Of a DNA stretch of 64,000 nucleotides, positions 35,601-43,447 are shown one piece after another (position 1 is the first letter of the stretch; the number at the start of each line of letters is the position of its first letter). The notes below the pieces were generated by a model. The model was not told the DNA's origin. It did not search any database and worked only from the letters and a program-made list of their open reading frames with translations. Source of the DNA: CAG-873 sp910578365 (GTDB lineage: Bacteria > Bacteroidota > Bacteroidia > Bacteroidales > Muribaculaceae); NCBI GenBank assembly GCA_951635545.1, contig OX620685.1, positions 2,108,001 to 2,172,000 of the forward strand. Direction: 5' to 3'. A program made the translations under genes and the position numbers.

Positions 35601-38142
35601 ACAGCAGTTCGCCGGCATGTCCGTGGGCAAACTCCAGATTCCGTTCAGGCACGAACAGAGGTTCTGCCACGCTCATTGTTCCCAGTTTTGTATTGTAAAG
35701 CGACACTTCGCTGTGACGGCTGTCGGCCAGGCTGCTGTCGGCTGTCCATACTTTCAGGGTATAGTCGCCCGAGGGGATGGCAGTCCAGTCCACACGGTAG
35801 TTGCCCATAGCCGAACCAAAGGCTATTTCCATATTATCGGAGGTAAGCTGCCAGCGAAGTTCCGGACGCACTTGGTTGCCGGAGGCATCATATACGTTGA
35901 TAGGCAGAGCCAGCGAATCGGCTGTGTTGAGGCGGGACCCTTCGATTACTATGTCGAGAGGCTTGCCGGTGGTGAATTGGGTTTGGCAGCTGCGGGTTTC
36001 GCCGTCGGCGGCGGTTATATTCACAGTTGCCACGAAGCTGTTCAGGGCTGTCTGCGACAGCAGGCTGTCGGACAGCTCGATTGTAAAGTATCCGTCGGCA
36101 TCGGTTTCAGCCGATACATAACCAAGAGTCTGTTGCGGTATGAACCAGCGCAGTCGGCTGGCCGATTTGATTTCAGCCTGTACGCCGGCATGGGCCACTG
36201 GCATCATGCTGTAGGTTTCGGCCCGGCCCTTGATGGTCACCCAGCCGCTGGCGGGGTAGTCACGCATGGTCGAATCGATTTTTACGCTGAACTTAGGCAG
36301 CTTGAAGTCGCTGACCTCGAACGACGAGAATCCGATGTTGTTGTTATCGGCCACCGCTCTGAGCGAGAAATTGCCGCTCAGCATATTTTCGGGCAGGGCG
36401 AAACAGCCTGATGCGCGTCCGAAAGCGTCGGTCACTACAGCCGTGTCGGCTACAAACTCGGCATTGGCGTTATACAGCGATACCTTTACAGGCATGTCGG
36501 AGGCAACACCGGTATAATGTTTGCTACGATTTTTGCGGCTCACGGCTATGGCCCAGTTTACGTTGTCGCCGTGGTGATAGAGGGCGCGGTCGGTAAATAT
36601 CAGGGCCGAATGTTCGTCATTGCCGCTACCGATATAGTTGCGGTAGGGGTAAACACCCAGTCGGCCTCCGAAGTCAAATACTTTGTCGCGCAAGGTAAGC
36701 GACAGATAGTTTGAACCGGATTTCAGCATGCGCTGCGGCACCTTGAAACGCAGTGCGCCTTCATCGTCGGTCTTGCCTGCAGCCGCGGGAGCCACGGGGT
36801 TGCGGGTGGATGAATTCTTGATATTCACTTTCACATTCTGTATCGGCTTGCCGGTGGCGGCATCGGCCACAATTACTGCGTTTTCGGTGCAATTGTTGAT
36901 AACGAACGGAGTCAGCGAACTTACAAGCACCGGCTGGAATGAGCTCAGCAGGTTCTCCGGCTTGTCGATAAACGAGCCTACGTAATAGTACACCTCTTTG
37001 TCGGGTGTGAAGCTGAAAGTGGCAGTGTTGCTGTATGGTACGTTTTCCTGTGCCTTTACCACAAAGCGGGCGACCTCCGTGCCGGGATTATTGCGTTTTG
37101 TGTAGGCCCGGTCCGAGCTATCGGTGCCGCGTTTCACTACTATGCCGGCCCGGTTACTGATATTGCCGTAACTGACTTTGATTTCGAACGGGTGGCCGGG
37201 TATGGCTGTAGCCGGTGCTTCGAATTTAATCCATGGCTGCAGCAGCTGTTTCAGCTTGTTTTTAAGTGCGTTGTTGTTGAAATATTCAGGAAATTCGCTC
37301 AGCGAGCGGCGTATGAGCTCTATGGTTTCGGCGTTTACGTCGAAGCGGCTGAACTGATCGCAGTATTTCAGCAACAGCTGCCGTGCGGCTTCATCGTTGC
37401 TGTATTGTTGGTAGAGAGCCTCGAGTTGTCGGGTCAGTGTGTCTTGGTCCCAGTGGCGGCGGTCAATCTGGCGGCAGAGCCAGTTGATATGGCTGTAACT
37501 GCCTTTGGGACATAGCGAAATTTCTTTTTCAATAATAGAGTTTATAGCGAAATCCTCTTCTGCAGTGTTGCTGAAGTGCAGCAGGTCGAGAGCTTTTACT
37601 GCAGCGAAGTCACGTACTGTAGGATAATACCTCAGTGCAATCCGGTCGGCGCTGATGAGTTTGCTGTAATCGTCGAGCGGAGCCGGTTCGGAGCAAGCCA
37701 GGTCGTATGCTTCTGCAGCCAGTGAATTTATGCGGGCTGTAAACTGGCGTCCGTTCCAGCTGTCGACATCGGCCGGGTATGGCTCGTCGGGGGTGTCGGT
37801 ACGGTCGTATTTCCACCGGTTGTTATTATATATTGCCCGGTAAGTCTGGGCTTCCATAAGCAGCAGGAGCGATTTTACAGCACGGGAACTCTGCTTTTCG
37901 GCAAGATTATGTATTTCGGCAGGCAAAAGAAATACAGAGTCGTTGTCGATTGCCAGAGTTGCAACTGTAATCTCGAGCATGGCAAGAGCTGCATCGGGGC
38001 CTTTGTCGCCGGCTTGCTTCAGATGTTTCCGGGCATCGGAAATCACAGTCTGAGGGTATGCGAAGTCGGGCTGTGCGATAGTGCTGTTCATAGTGCCGGA
38101 GCAAAACAACAGTATAATCAGGCTTAGAATGAGGTTTCGCAT
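32671..38142 (-). CDS. Secreted alpha-2-macroglobulin-like protein (MG2/A2M), no thioester
   Basis: The 1823-residue protein has a signal peptide (cleavage near TIAQ, about residue 24) and a helical N-terminal part. Macroglobulin MG domains follow, including the MG2-type TDRALYHHGDNVNWA near 520, and the A2M segment SLVSGNDGVVEISFTVP around 1105-1200. A terpenoid-cyclase-like helical domain spans about 1300-1650, with beta domains at the C-terminus. Bacterial homologues (YfhM type) are periplasmic protease traps. The CxEQ thioester motif is absent where expected (NPAWDVIKALPSLYQGN), so trapping would be non-covalent, or the role is different. It is monocistronic. Confidence 0.85.
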   Translation of the reverse strand: MRNLILSLIILLFCSGTMNSTIAQPDFAYPQTVISDARKHLKQAGDKGPDAALAMLEITVATLAIDNDSVFLLPAEIHNLAEKQSSRAVKSLLLLMEAQTYRAIYNNNRWKYDRTDTPDEPYPADVDSWNGRQFTARINSLAAEAYDLACSEPAPLDDYSKLISADRIALRYYPTVRDFAAVKALDLLHFSNTAEEDFAINSIIEKEISLCPKGSYSHINWLCRQIDRRHWDQDTLTRQLEALYQQYSNDEAARQLLLKYCDQFSRFDVNAETIELIRRSLSEFPEYFNNNALKNKLKQLLQPWIKFEAPATAIPGHPFEIKVSYGNISNRAGIVVKRGTDSSDRAYTKRNNPGTEVARFVVKAQENVPYSNTATFSFTPDKEVYYYVGSFIDKPENLLSSFQPVLVSSLTPFVINNCTENAVIVADAATGKPIQNVKVNIKNSSTRNPVAPAAAGKTDDEGALRFKVPQRMLKSGSNYLSLTLRDKVFDFGGRLGVYPYRNYIGSGNDEHSALIFTDRALYHHGDNVNWAIAVSRKNRSKHYTGVASDMPVKVSLYNANAEFVADTAVVTDAFGRASGCFALPENMLSGNFSLRAVADNNNIGFSSFEVSDFKLPKFSVKIDSTMRDYPASGWVTIKGRAETYSMMPVAHAGVQAEIKSASRLRWFIPQQTLGYVSAETDADGYFTIELSDSLLSQTALNSFVATVNITAADGETRSCQTQFTTGKPLDIVIEGSRLNTADSLALPINVYDASGNQVRPELRWQLTSDNMEIAFGSAMGNYRVDWTAIPSGDYTLKVWTADSSLADSRHSEVSLYNTKLGTMSVAEPLFVPERNLEFAHGHAGELLYGAPEDTYIYMTLGADSVLVSVESIYTKAGFHRLKVTLPEGYESGRLTLYAVKEGKLHSYAVNVSEKVNRNIKIEGESFRDRIAPGDVEHWTLRLTSPESGKHLPSAMIATAYNKALEAMAPLNWPRNFDLYRSYTTISTAGYSDRAFIGAPDVLMPEKTRWLQEVNPEMPEFIYPITYYSSLRIRGTRMMKSASVATGAVTEQTEEKLYMSAANDMAAVKENSAEAEMGESVAEDAGEASAAQEPDFAYRPSEVLQALWMPSLVSGNDGVVEISFTVPQANTTWQFNAFAWDERLNSGTFTRDVVSQKPVMVQPNLPRFLRAGDSATVLASVFNNSEEGDSIVTVAEVFDPATGSVLSTSRSAVYVSAKGSAIVSLPVVAPADASIIGYRVRASLGKFTDGEQAAIPVLSADTEVFESQIFSMTANTVEAEVKLPAADKMQTVLEFCSNPAWDVIKALPSLYQGNTSTSYSVARQLFQAAAGKSIVGSDPQIELTLRHAMDNPQDSSLVSQLEKNEELKIATLQQTPWVQAAASQTARMGRLQLLLNPGLTQSSIDRAVKLLGKYRNADGGFRWGDWSEESSEWATYNVLYTLGRLNAIGAMPQNKELRAIIDPALRYIDGQLKERTTDFSLAWLYTLLPDCKPALKSQKVIAATVQQLLESWRKMSVGQKARTAMILKHNGYPKMAGEVLASIAQFAKTEKDGAIYFPSVDDIDQYAWVLFAFASLEPESQLVDGVRQWLVMRSQRTDALGSCDPTDLIAAFMRSGSRWTVPATLPEIRLGDRLLQLPEAESMTGHFTMTIDNSGKAGKLTVSRSEPQTPAWGALFSRYTGRTDKIEPHACSQISMDKQLTVLRDGKWQYADKVKLGERVRVVLTINAKDDLQFVTINDDRAAGLEPVDQLPGYVSSAGTIFYRENGNSTTRLFIGWLPRGTYSISYELTANMAGSFISGVATVQSQYAPSVTAHSGGYRLTIE

Positions 38143-38174
38143 GTTTATAGGATTATTAGGGGGTTAATAAATCG

Positions 38175-38219
38175 AGGAAGTTAAGATACCGCTGGGGAAA
38201 GCCAATATCTTAACTTCCT
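38175..38219 (-). terminator. Terminator of the fumarase gene
   Basis: The stem AGGAAGTTAAGATA (38175-38188) pairs perfectly with TATCTTAACTTCCT (38206-38219). It is separated from the fumarase stop by the MITE at 38255-38322. Confidence 0.7.
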
Positions 38220-38254
38220 TGACTATTAGACGGAATAAACTGTAAAAAGGTTTA

Positions 38255-38322
38255 GAGGCTGTTAAAAATAAAAGAAAAAATCCGGTGGTGCATAATTTTC
38301 TCAATTATTTTTAAACACCCTC
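38255..38322. mobile_element. 68-bp MITE with TTA target duplication
   Basis: The ends are imperfect inverted repeats: GAGGCTGTTAAAAATAA on the left, and GAGGGTGTTTAAAAATAA for the reverse complement of the right end. They are flanked by TTA at 38252-38254 and 38323-38325. The right end shares GAGGGTGTTTAA with the composite element at 29498-32601, and both have 3-bp TNA duplications. There is no coding capacity. Confidence 0.75.
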
Positions 38323-38334
38323 TTAAACAGCATC

Positions 38335-39984
38335 TTATTTATTAAGTGCGCAGCCTTTGCACTTCTGGCTGATTTCAGTGAAGAAGTCGTGGCCTTTGTC
38401 ATCTACCAGGATGAATGCGGGGAAGTCTTCTACCTCAATCTTCCAGATAGCTTCCATGCCGAGTTCGGGATATTCGAGGAGCTCGACCTTCTTGATTGAG
38501 TTCTGAGCCAGTACGGCAGCAGGACCGCCGATTGAACCCAGATAGAAGCCGCCGTGGCGCTGGCAGGCATCGGTCACCTGCTTGCTGCGGTTGCCCTTGG
38601 CAATCATAATCATAGAGCCGCCTGCTGCCTGGAACTGGTCGACATAGCTGTCCATACGGCCGGCGGTAGTGGGGCCGAACGAGCCGCTGGGCATGCCGGC
38701 CGGAGTTTTAGCCGGGCCTGCGTAGTAGATAGGATGGTCCTTGAGGTACTGGGGCATTGGCTCGCCTTTGTCGAGGCGCTCCTTGATTTTGGCGTGTGCG
38801 ATGTCACGGCCCACGATGATGGTGCCGTTGAGCGACAGGCGGGTCGATACCGGGTACTTGCTCAGTTCGGCCAAAATTTCGGGCATGGGGCGGTTGAGGT
38901 CGATTTTTACAACGGAGCCTTCGCCCTGCTTGCGGTATTCTTCGGGTATAAGTTCACCGGGATTGCTGTCGAGTTTTTCAATCCACAGACCTTCGCGGTT
39001 GATTTTGGCTTTAACGTTGCGGTCGGCTGAACAGCTTACACCAAGACCGACGGGGCAGCTTGCTCCGTGGCGGGGCAGACGTATCACGCGTATGTCGTGT
39101 GCGAAGTATTTGCCGCCGAACTGAGCACCGAGGCCAAGATTCTCGGCTTCTTTCTTGAGCTGTTCCTCAAGTTCGATGTCGCGGAAGGCGTGGCCGAGTT
39201 CGTTGCCCTTGGTGGGGAGCGAGTCGTAGTACTTCACCGAAGCCTTTTTGACAGTGGCCAGGTTCATTTCAGCAGAGGTGCCGCCGATTACGAAGGCGAT
39301 GTGGTAGGGCGGGCATGCTGCTGTGCCCAGTGATTTCATTTTTTCAACCAGGAAGGGCAGCAGAGTCTTGGGATTGATTAGAGCCTTGGTTTCCTGATAG
39401 AGATATGTCTTGTTGGCCGAGCCGCCACCCTTGGCCACGAACAGGAAGTGATATTCGTCGCCATCGGCAGCGTGGAGGTCGATCTGTGCGGGCAGGTTGC
39501 AGCCGGTGTTCACTTCGTCGTACATGTTCAGCGGAGCATTCTGGCTGTAGCGCAGGTTGTCGGTGGTGTAGGTGAGATACACACCCTTCGAAAGGCGAGC
39601 TTCGTCGTCGTCGCCGGTGTACACCCGCTGGCCTTTTTCGCCGTGTACGATGGCAGTGCCGGTGTCCTGGCAGAATGGCAGTTGCCCCTTGGCAGAAACT
39701 TCGGCGTTGCGCAGCATGGTCAGAGCCACGAACTTGTCGTTCTCGCTGGCTTCGGGGTCCTGCAGAATCTTGGCTACCATGGCGTTGTGTTCGCGGCGCA
39801 GCATAAATGCGTTGTCGTGGGTAGCCTGGCGTGCCAGTACGGTAAGAGCCTCGGGGTCTACCACAAGGAACTCGTGGCCGCCCCAGTTTTCTACTTTTAC
39901 ATAGTCCGATGTCAGGTGATAGTACTCGGTGGTGTCTGGTCCGAGCGGAAACATCGGCTGGTATTCAAATGGTTTAGTTGCCAT
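38335..39984 (-). CDS. Class I (iron-sulfur) fumarate hydratase
   Basis: This enzyme interconverts fumarate and malate using an oxygen-sensitive [4Fe-4S] cluster. The 549 residues correspond to FumA/FumB, with cluster ligands at Cys105 (PFCQDTGTA), Cys224 (GTAACPPYH) and Cys318 (GLGVSCSADRN), the same numbers I recall for E. coli FumA. The C-terminal domain contains GPTTAGRMDSYVDQFQAAGG. In Bacteroidales it serves the reductive branch from malate to fumarate. It starts 26 bp after the tsaB stop and is probably co-transcribed. Confidence 0.95.
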   Translation of the reverse strand: MATKPFEYQPMFPLGPDTTEYYHLTSDYVKVENWGGHEFLVVDPEALTVLARQATHDNAFMLRREHNAMVAKILQDPEASENDKFVALTMLRNAEVSAKGQLPFCQDTGTAIVHGEKGQRVYTGDDDEARLSKGVYLTYTTDNLRYSQNAPLNMYDEVNTGCNLPAQIDLHAADGDEYHFLFVAKGGGSANKTYLYQETKALINPKTLLPFLVEKMKSLGTAACPPYHIAFVIGGTSAEMNLATVKKASVKYYDSLPTKGNELGHAFRDIELEEQLKKEAENLGLGAQFGGKYFAHDIRVIRLPRHGASCPVGLGVSCSADRNVKAKINREGLWIEKLDSNPGELIPEEYRKQGEGSVVKIDLNRPMPEILAELSKYPVSTRLSLNGTIIVGRDIAHAKIKERLDKGEPMPQYLKDHPIYYAGPAKTPAGMPSGSFGPTTAGRMDSYVDQFQAAGGSMIMIAKGNRSKQVTDACQRHGGFYLGSIGGPAAVLAQNSIKKVELLEYPELGMEAIWKIEVEDFPAFILVDDKGHDFFTEISQKCKGCALNK

Positions 39985-40010
39985 AATTATACGATTATAC
40001 GGTATGATTG

Positions 40011-40706
40011 TTAGATGAGTTTTTTAGGTTTGGTGGCCTGGAACGATTTCAGATATGCGGGCACTGAATATGCCGGTTCGAGAAAGTCGCGGAGGTTCCA
40101 TGCCAGTTCGGCCAGCGGCAGCATGTCTACGGCCAGCGGCACCACCTCGGGCACGAATACAGCATTCGGAGCAGTGATAATCCGGCGGGCCTTGTCGCTG
40201 CCGTCGCCGAAGAACAGCACGGGGCGTCCTGTGGCGAGCAGGTCGGCATAGCTGTTTTCGTCGAGAATCAGAGGCTGTGGTTCCATCAGGGTATCGAGAG
40301 AGAAATCGTAGGCGCCGGTGAACACCTCCATGCGTCGGGCATCAATCATTGGCACAAAAATCGCCTCAGGACTGATGTCGAGCGTCGAGAACATTACCCT
40401 GGTGGCAAGCAGCTTGAGGGTGCTGATGCCTATAAGTGGAATATCGAGGGCGTAGGCCAGCCCTTTAGCCTCGCTGTGGCCAATGCGCAGGCCTGTATAG
40501 CTGCCGGGACCCATGCTCACGGCCACGGCGTCGATTTTCAGCTCGTGGTCGGCTGCGTGGTCAAGACAGCCTTTGATGAAGTCGCTCAGCAGGGCGGCGT
40601 GGTTGCGGGCCTCGAATTCTTCGAAGTGATTCAGTACCATACCTTCGGCTGTGAGAGCCACCGAGCAGACCGTTGTTGAAGTTTCGATGTTGATAATTAC
40701 TGCCAT
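40011..40706 (-). CDS. tsaB: tRNA threonylcarbamoyladenosine biosynthesis protein TsaB
   Basis: TsaB is the scaffold partner of TsaD in t6A37 synthesis. The 231 residues have the ASKHA-fold start INIETSTTVCSVAL and the diagnostic VSMGPGSYTGLRIGHSEAKGLAYAL. The start at 40706 is 8 nt after a TAACTTTG box, so the leader is very short. tsaC, another t6A gene, is at 59445. Confidence 0.93.
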   Translation of the reverse strand: MAVIINIETSTTVCSVALTAEGMVLNHFEEFEARNHAALLSDFIKGCLDHAADHELKIDAVAVSMGPGSYTGLRIGHSEAKGLAYALDIPLIGISTLKLLATRVMFSTLDISPEAIFVPMIDARRMEVFTGAYDFSLDTLMEPQPLILDENSYADLLATGRPVLFFGDGSDKARRIITAPNAVFVPEVVPLAVDMLPLAELAWNLRDFLEPAYSVPAYLKSFQATKPKKLI

Positions 40707-40714
40707 AATAAATG

Positions 40715-40722
40715 CAAAGTTA
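40715..40722 (-). promoter_or_regulatory. -7 box TAACTTTG for tsaB-fumarase
   Basis: The plus strand reads CAAAGTTA; the box ends 8 nt before the tsaB ATG, predicting a leader of only a few nucleotides. Confidence 0.65.
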
Positions 40723-40809
40723 CAATTTAAGACTCACATAAACCAATGTGTAAAGCGATTTTTTTTTGATTTTTTTGTTAAAAAACACTCAAAATCCGCC
40801 GAAGTTCTT

Positions 40810-40817
40810 TATCTTTG
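40810..40817 (+). promoter_or_regulatory. -7 box TATCTTTG for the yicC-gmk-nadD operon
   Basis: The box is 57 nt upstream of the yicC ATG and divergent from tsaB. Confidence 0.65.
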
Positions 40818-40874
40818 CAACTGAAGAGCCGCACGGAGTGGCTGTGAACTTTAACGAAACAAACTCTTACATAT

Positions 40875-41756
40875 ATGCTATTGTCAATGACCGGCTTCGG
40901 AAAAGCTGTAGCTGAAGTCGGCAATAAAAAAATTACAGCAGAAGTAAAGTCGCTGAATTCCAAACAGCTCGATTTGGCAGTTCGTGTGCCGTCGGTATTC
41001 CGCCATCTTGAACTTGATTTGCGCCAGCAGGCGGGTCATATACTGCAGCGCGGAAAAGCCGACATGCAGCTGACTGTGGAGAACCTTGGCAACGAAACCT
41101 CCAATCATCTCAACATAGAGGCTATGAAGATGTACAAAAGCCAGTTTATCGAGGCATCGGAAGAACTCGGTATTCCCGAACCGGCCGATTGGTATTCGGT
41201 GTTGCTGCGCTTCTCCGACTCGCTCAAGGCCGATAACGACAGTGCCGAGGCTACCGACGAGGAAGCGGCAGCAATGCTGCGAGTGGGCGTCGAGGCCACC
41301 GAAGCGCTGATGGAGTACCGCCGTGTCGAAGGCCGAAAACTCGAGGGTTTCTTTGCCGAACGAATCAGACGCATTTCGGAACTGCTCGGACAGATTGAGC
41401 CTTTCGAAAATGAGCGCGTGGAAAAAGTGCGCATGCGCCTTGAAGAGGCGTTAGCCAAGATTCCATCGGTAGAGATTGATAAAGGACGCCTGGAGCAGGA
41501 AATGATTTTCTACATCGAAAAACTCGACGTCAACGAAGAGAAACAGCGTCTGGCACAGCATCTGAGCTACTTTATCGAAACCATGAACTCAGCCTCTCCC
41601 GGCCAGGGTAAGAAACTCGGTTTTATATCGCAGGAAATGGGCCGCGAGATAAACACACTCGGTTCGAAATCGAACCACGCACAGATGCAGCGCATAGTGG
41701 TGATGATGAAAGACGAACTGGAACAGATAAAAGAACAGGTACTCAACGTATTATAA
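40875..41756 (+). CDS. yicC: YicC/YloC family endoribonuclease-like protein
   Basis: YicC-family proteins are endoribonucleases linked to mRNA and sRNA turnover. The 293 residues begin MLLSMTGFGKA, the family signature, contain VKSLNSKQLDLAVRVP, and end with the conserved SNHAQMQRIVVMMKDELEQIKEQ. It is followed by gmk after 1 bp, a common bacterial pairing, and heads a plus-strand operon of four or five genes. Confidence 0.93.
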   Translation: MLLSMTGFGKAVAEVGNKKITAEVKSLNSKQLDLAVRVPSVFRHLELDLRQQAGHILQRGKADMQLTVENLGNETSNHLNIEAMKMYKSQFIEASEELGIPEPADWYSVLLRFSDSLKADNDSAEATDEEAAAMLRVGVEATEALMEYRRVEGRKLEGFFAERIRRISELLGQIEPFENERVEKVRMRLEEALAKIPSVEIDKGRLEQEMIFYIEKLDVNEEKQRLAQHLSYFIETMNSASPGQGKKLGFISQEMGREINTLGSKSNHAQMQRIVVMMKDELEQIKEQVLNVL

Positions 41757-41757
41757 T

Positions 41758-42324
41758 ATGGAAGGCAAAATCATAGTAATCTCGGCGCCATCGGGCTGCG
41801 GCAAGTCGACAATCATAGGCCGTTTGTTCGACGGTGGCGACCTCAACATGCGCTTTTCAGTTTCGGCCACCAACCGCCAGCCGCGTCAGGGTGAGGAAAA
41901 CGGTGTGCATTACCACTTTTTGTCGACTGCCGAATTTCGCGATGCCGTGGCTGCAGGCAAGTTCATAGAGTGGGAGGAAGTGTATCCGGGCCGTTATTAC
42001 GGCACCCTGCGCAGCGAAATCGACAACGCCATTGCCCGCGGCGAGAACGTGATACTCGATATTGATGTCAACGGCGGCATCAATGTAAAGAAAATCTACG
42101 GCGACCGTGCCTTCACTCTGTTTGTGCAACCGCCGAGCATCGACGAACTGCGCCGCCGCCTCGAAGGCCGCGGCACTGACTCTCCCGAGGTTATCGACCA
42201 GAGAGTGGACCGTGCCGGCTACGAGATTTCGCAGGCTCCGCAGTTCGACTGTGTGGTGGTGAATGACAATCTCGACAAAGCCGTGGCCGAGGCCCACGAC
42301 ATCATAGCAAAAACAATAGGCTGA
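41758..42324 (+). CDS. gmk: Guanylate kinase
   Basis: Gmk phosphorylates GMP to GDP. The 188 residues contain the P-loop SAPSGCGKST, the GMP-binding SATNRQPRQGEENGVHYHF, and WEEVYPGRYYGT. The start codon follows the yicC stop by 1 bp and the last base of the stop overlaps the nadD ATG. Confidence 0.97.
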   Translation: MEGKIIVISAPSGCGKSTIIGRLFDGGDLNMRFSVSATNRQPRQGEENGVHYHFLSTAEFRDAVAAGKFIEWEEVYPGRYYGTLRSEIDNAIARGENVILDIDVNGGINVKKIYGDRAFTLFVQPPSIDELRRRLEGRGTDSPEVIDQRVDRAGYEISQAPQFDCVVVNDNLDKAVAEAHDIIAKTIG

Positions 42325-42926
42325 TGGACGAAGAAAAGGAATGTATCGGCATATTCGGCGGCTCGTTCAACCCTGTACACAATGGCCATCTGATGTTGGC
42401 ATCGTATCTGGCCCAGTGGGGCTACGTCGACGAGGTATGGCTGACATTGTCGCCGCGCAATCCTCTTAAAGACCCATCGCGTCTGTTGCCCGATATGAAG
42501 CGCCTGCAGATGCTCAACATAGCCCTGAAAGGCGCTACCGGGCTCGAAATCTGCGATATAGAACTATCCATGCCGCGCCCGAGCTACACCATCGACACCC
42601 TCGACCTGCTAAGCCAGCGATACCCGCGAAAACAGTTCAAGCTGGTAATAGGCAGCGACAACTGGCAGACCTTCGACAGCTGGCGCGATTACCAGCGAAT
42701 ACTCGACGACTACGGCGTGATAGTGTATCCGCGCCCGGGATTTCCGGTCGAAAACCCTAATGCCGACGGCATCGAGGTGGTGGAAGCACCTATGGTGAAC
42801 CTGTCGAGTACTTTCGTGCGCGATGCCATAGCCCGAGGCAAAGACCTGAGTTTCTTCGTGCCTCAGGCAGTAAGCAAATACATCCGTGAAAACGGCTTAT
42901 ACCAGATAAAGAGCTCTAAGAAATGA
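42324..42926 (+). CDS. nadD: Nicotinate-nucleotide adenylyltransferase
   Basis: NadD adenylates nicotinate mononucleotide in NAD synthesis. The 200 residues carry the nucleotidyltransferase motif GGSFNPVHNGHL near the N-terminus, the late SSTFVRDAIARGKDLSFFVP and PRPSYTIDTLD. It overlaps gmk by 1 bp and the next gene by 4 bp. Confidence 0.96.
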   Translation: MDEEKECIGIFGGSFNPVHNGHLMLASYLAQWGYVDEVWLTLSPRNPLKDPSRLLPDMKRLQMLNIALKGATGLEICDIELSMPRPSYTIDTLDLLSQRYPRKQFKLVIGSDNWQTFDSWRDYQRILDDYGVIVYPRPGFPVENPNADGIEVVEAPMVNLSSTFVRDAIARGKDLSFFVPQAVSKYIRENGLYQIKSSKK

Positions 42927-43408
42927 CACCCAATTCATTGGCTTTCATAGCCCTCTGCAACGAATATTGCGCCGCAGTGGAAAACGCCCGCGAAAGCGGC
43001 CACGACGGCTTTGTCGACTCCATGCTGCGTCTGCTGCCGCGCCTGTACATCACCGCCTCCGACCTTTCGGCCGACATCAGCGAGCCAGATGCCTACATAG
43101 CCGAGGCCCTCGACGAAGACTACTATGAGTCGGTGCGCAGGGCCATGGAAGAGGTGCTGGGCGAGGACGATGCCTACCTGGAGGTATTTGAGGAGGACAT
43201 GAAGTACTCCGACACCCCTATCGCAGCCAGTGTGGCCGAAGGGCTTGCCGACATTTTCCAGGTGTTGTACAACTTTATCGACACCGTACGCGACGCCCCC
43301 GACGACCTTGCTGCCGAAGCTCTTGCTGCAGTAAAGGAAGACTTCGGTTCCTACTGGAGCAAGCCCCTGTGCAACGTGCTGCGAGCCCTGAATAATATAA
43401 AGTATTAA
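42923..43408 (+). CDS. DUF5063 protein
   Basis: The 161-residue acidic, all-helical protein matches what I know of DUF5063: a start like NSLAFIALCNEYCAAVENA and several Asp/Glu-rich segments (EEVLGEDDAYLEVFEEDMKY). The function is unknown. It overlaps nadD by 4 bp, so it is co-translated with the gmk-nadD operon. Confidence 0.75.
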   Translation: MTPNSLAFIALCNEYCAAVENARESGHDGFVDSMLRLLPRLYITASDLSADISEPDAYIAEALDEDYYESVRRAMEEVLGEDDAYLEVFEEDMKYSDTPIAASVAEGLADIFQVLYNFIDTVRDAPDDLAAEALAAVKEDFGSYWSKPLCNVLRALNNIKY

Positions 43409-43447
43409 GCCCCCCTAAACCTTAAACCTTAAACATTAAACATTGAT

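Noticed and set aside
35293..36411. Long plus-strand open frame (372 codons) opposite the A2M-like gene
   Set aside because: It is an antisense shadow with no domain, no promoter box and an unusual composition.
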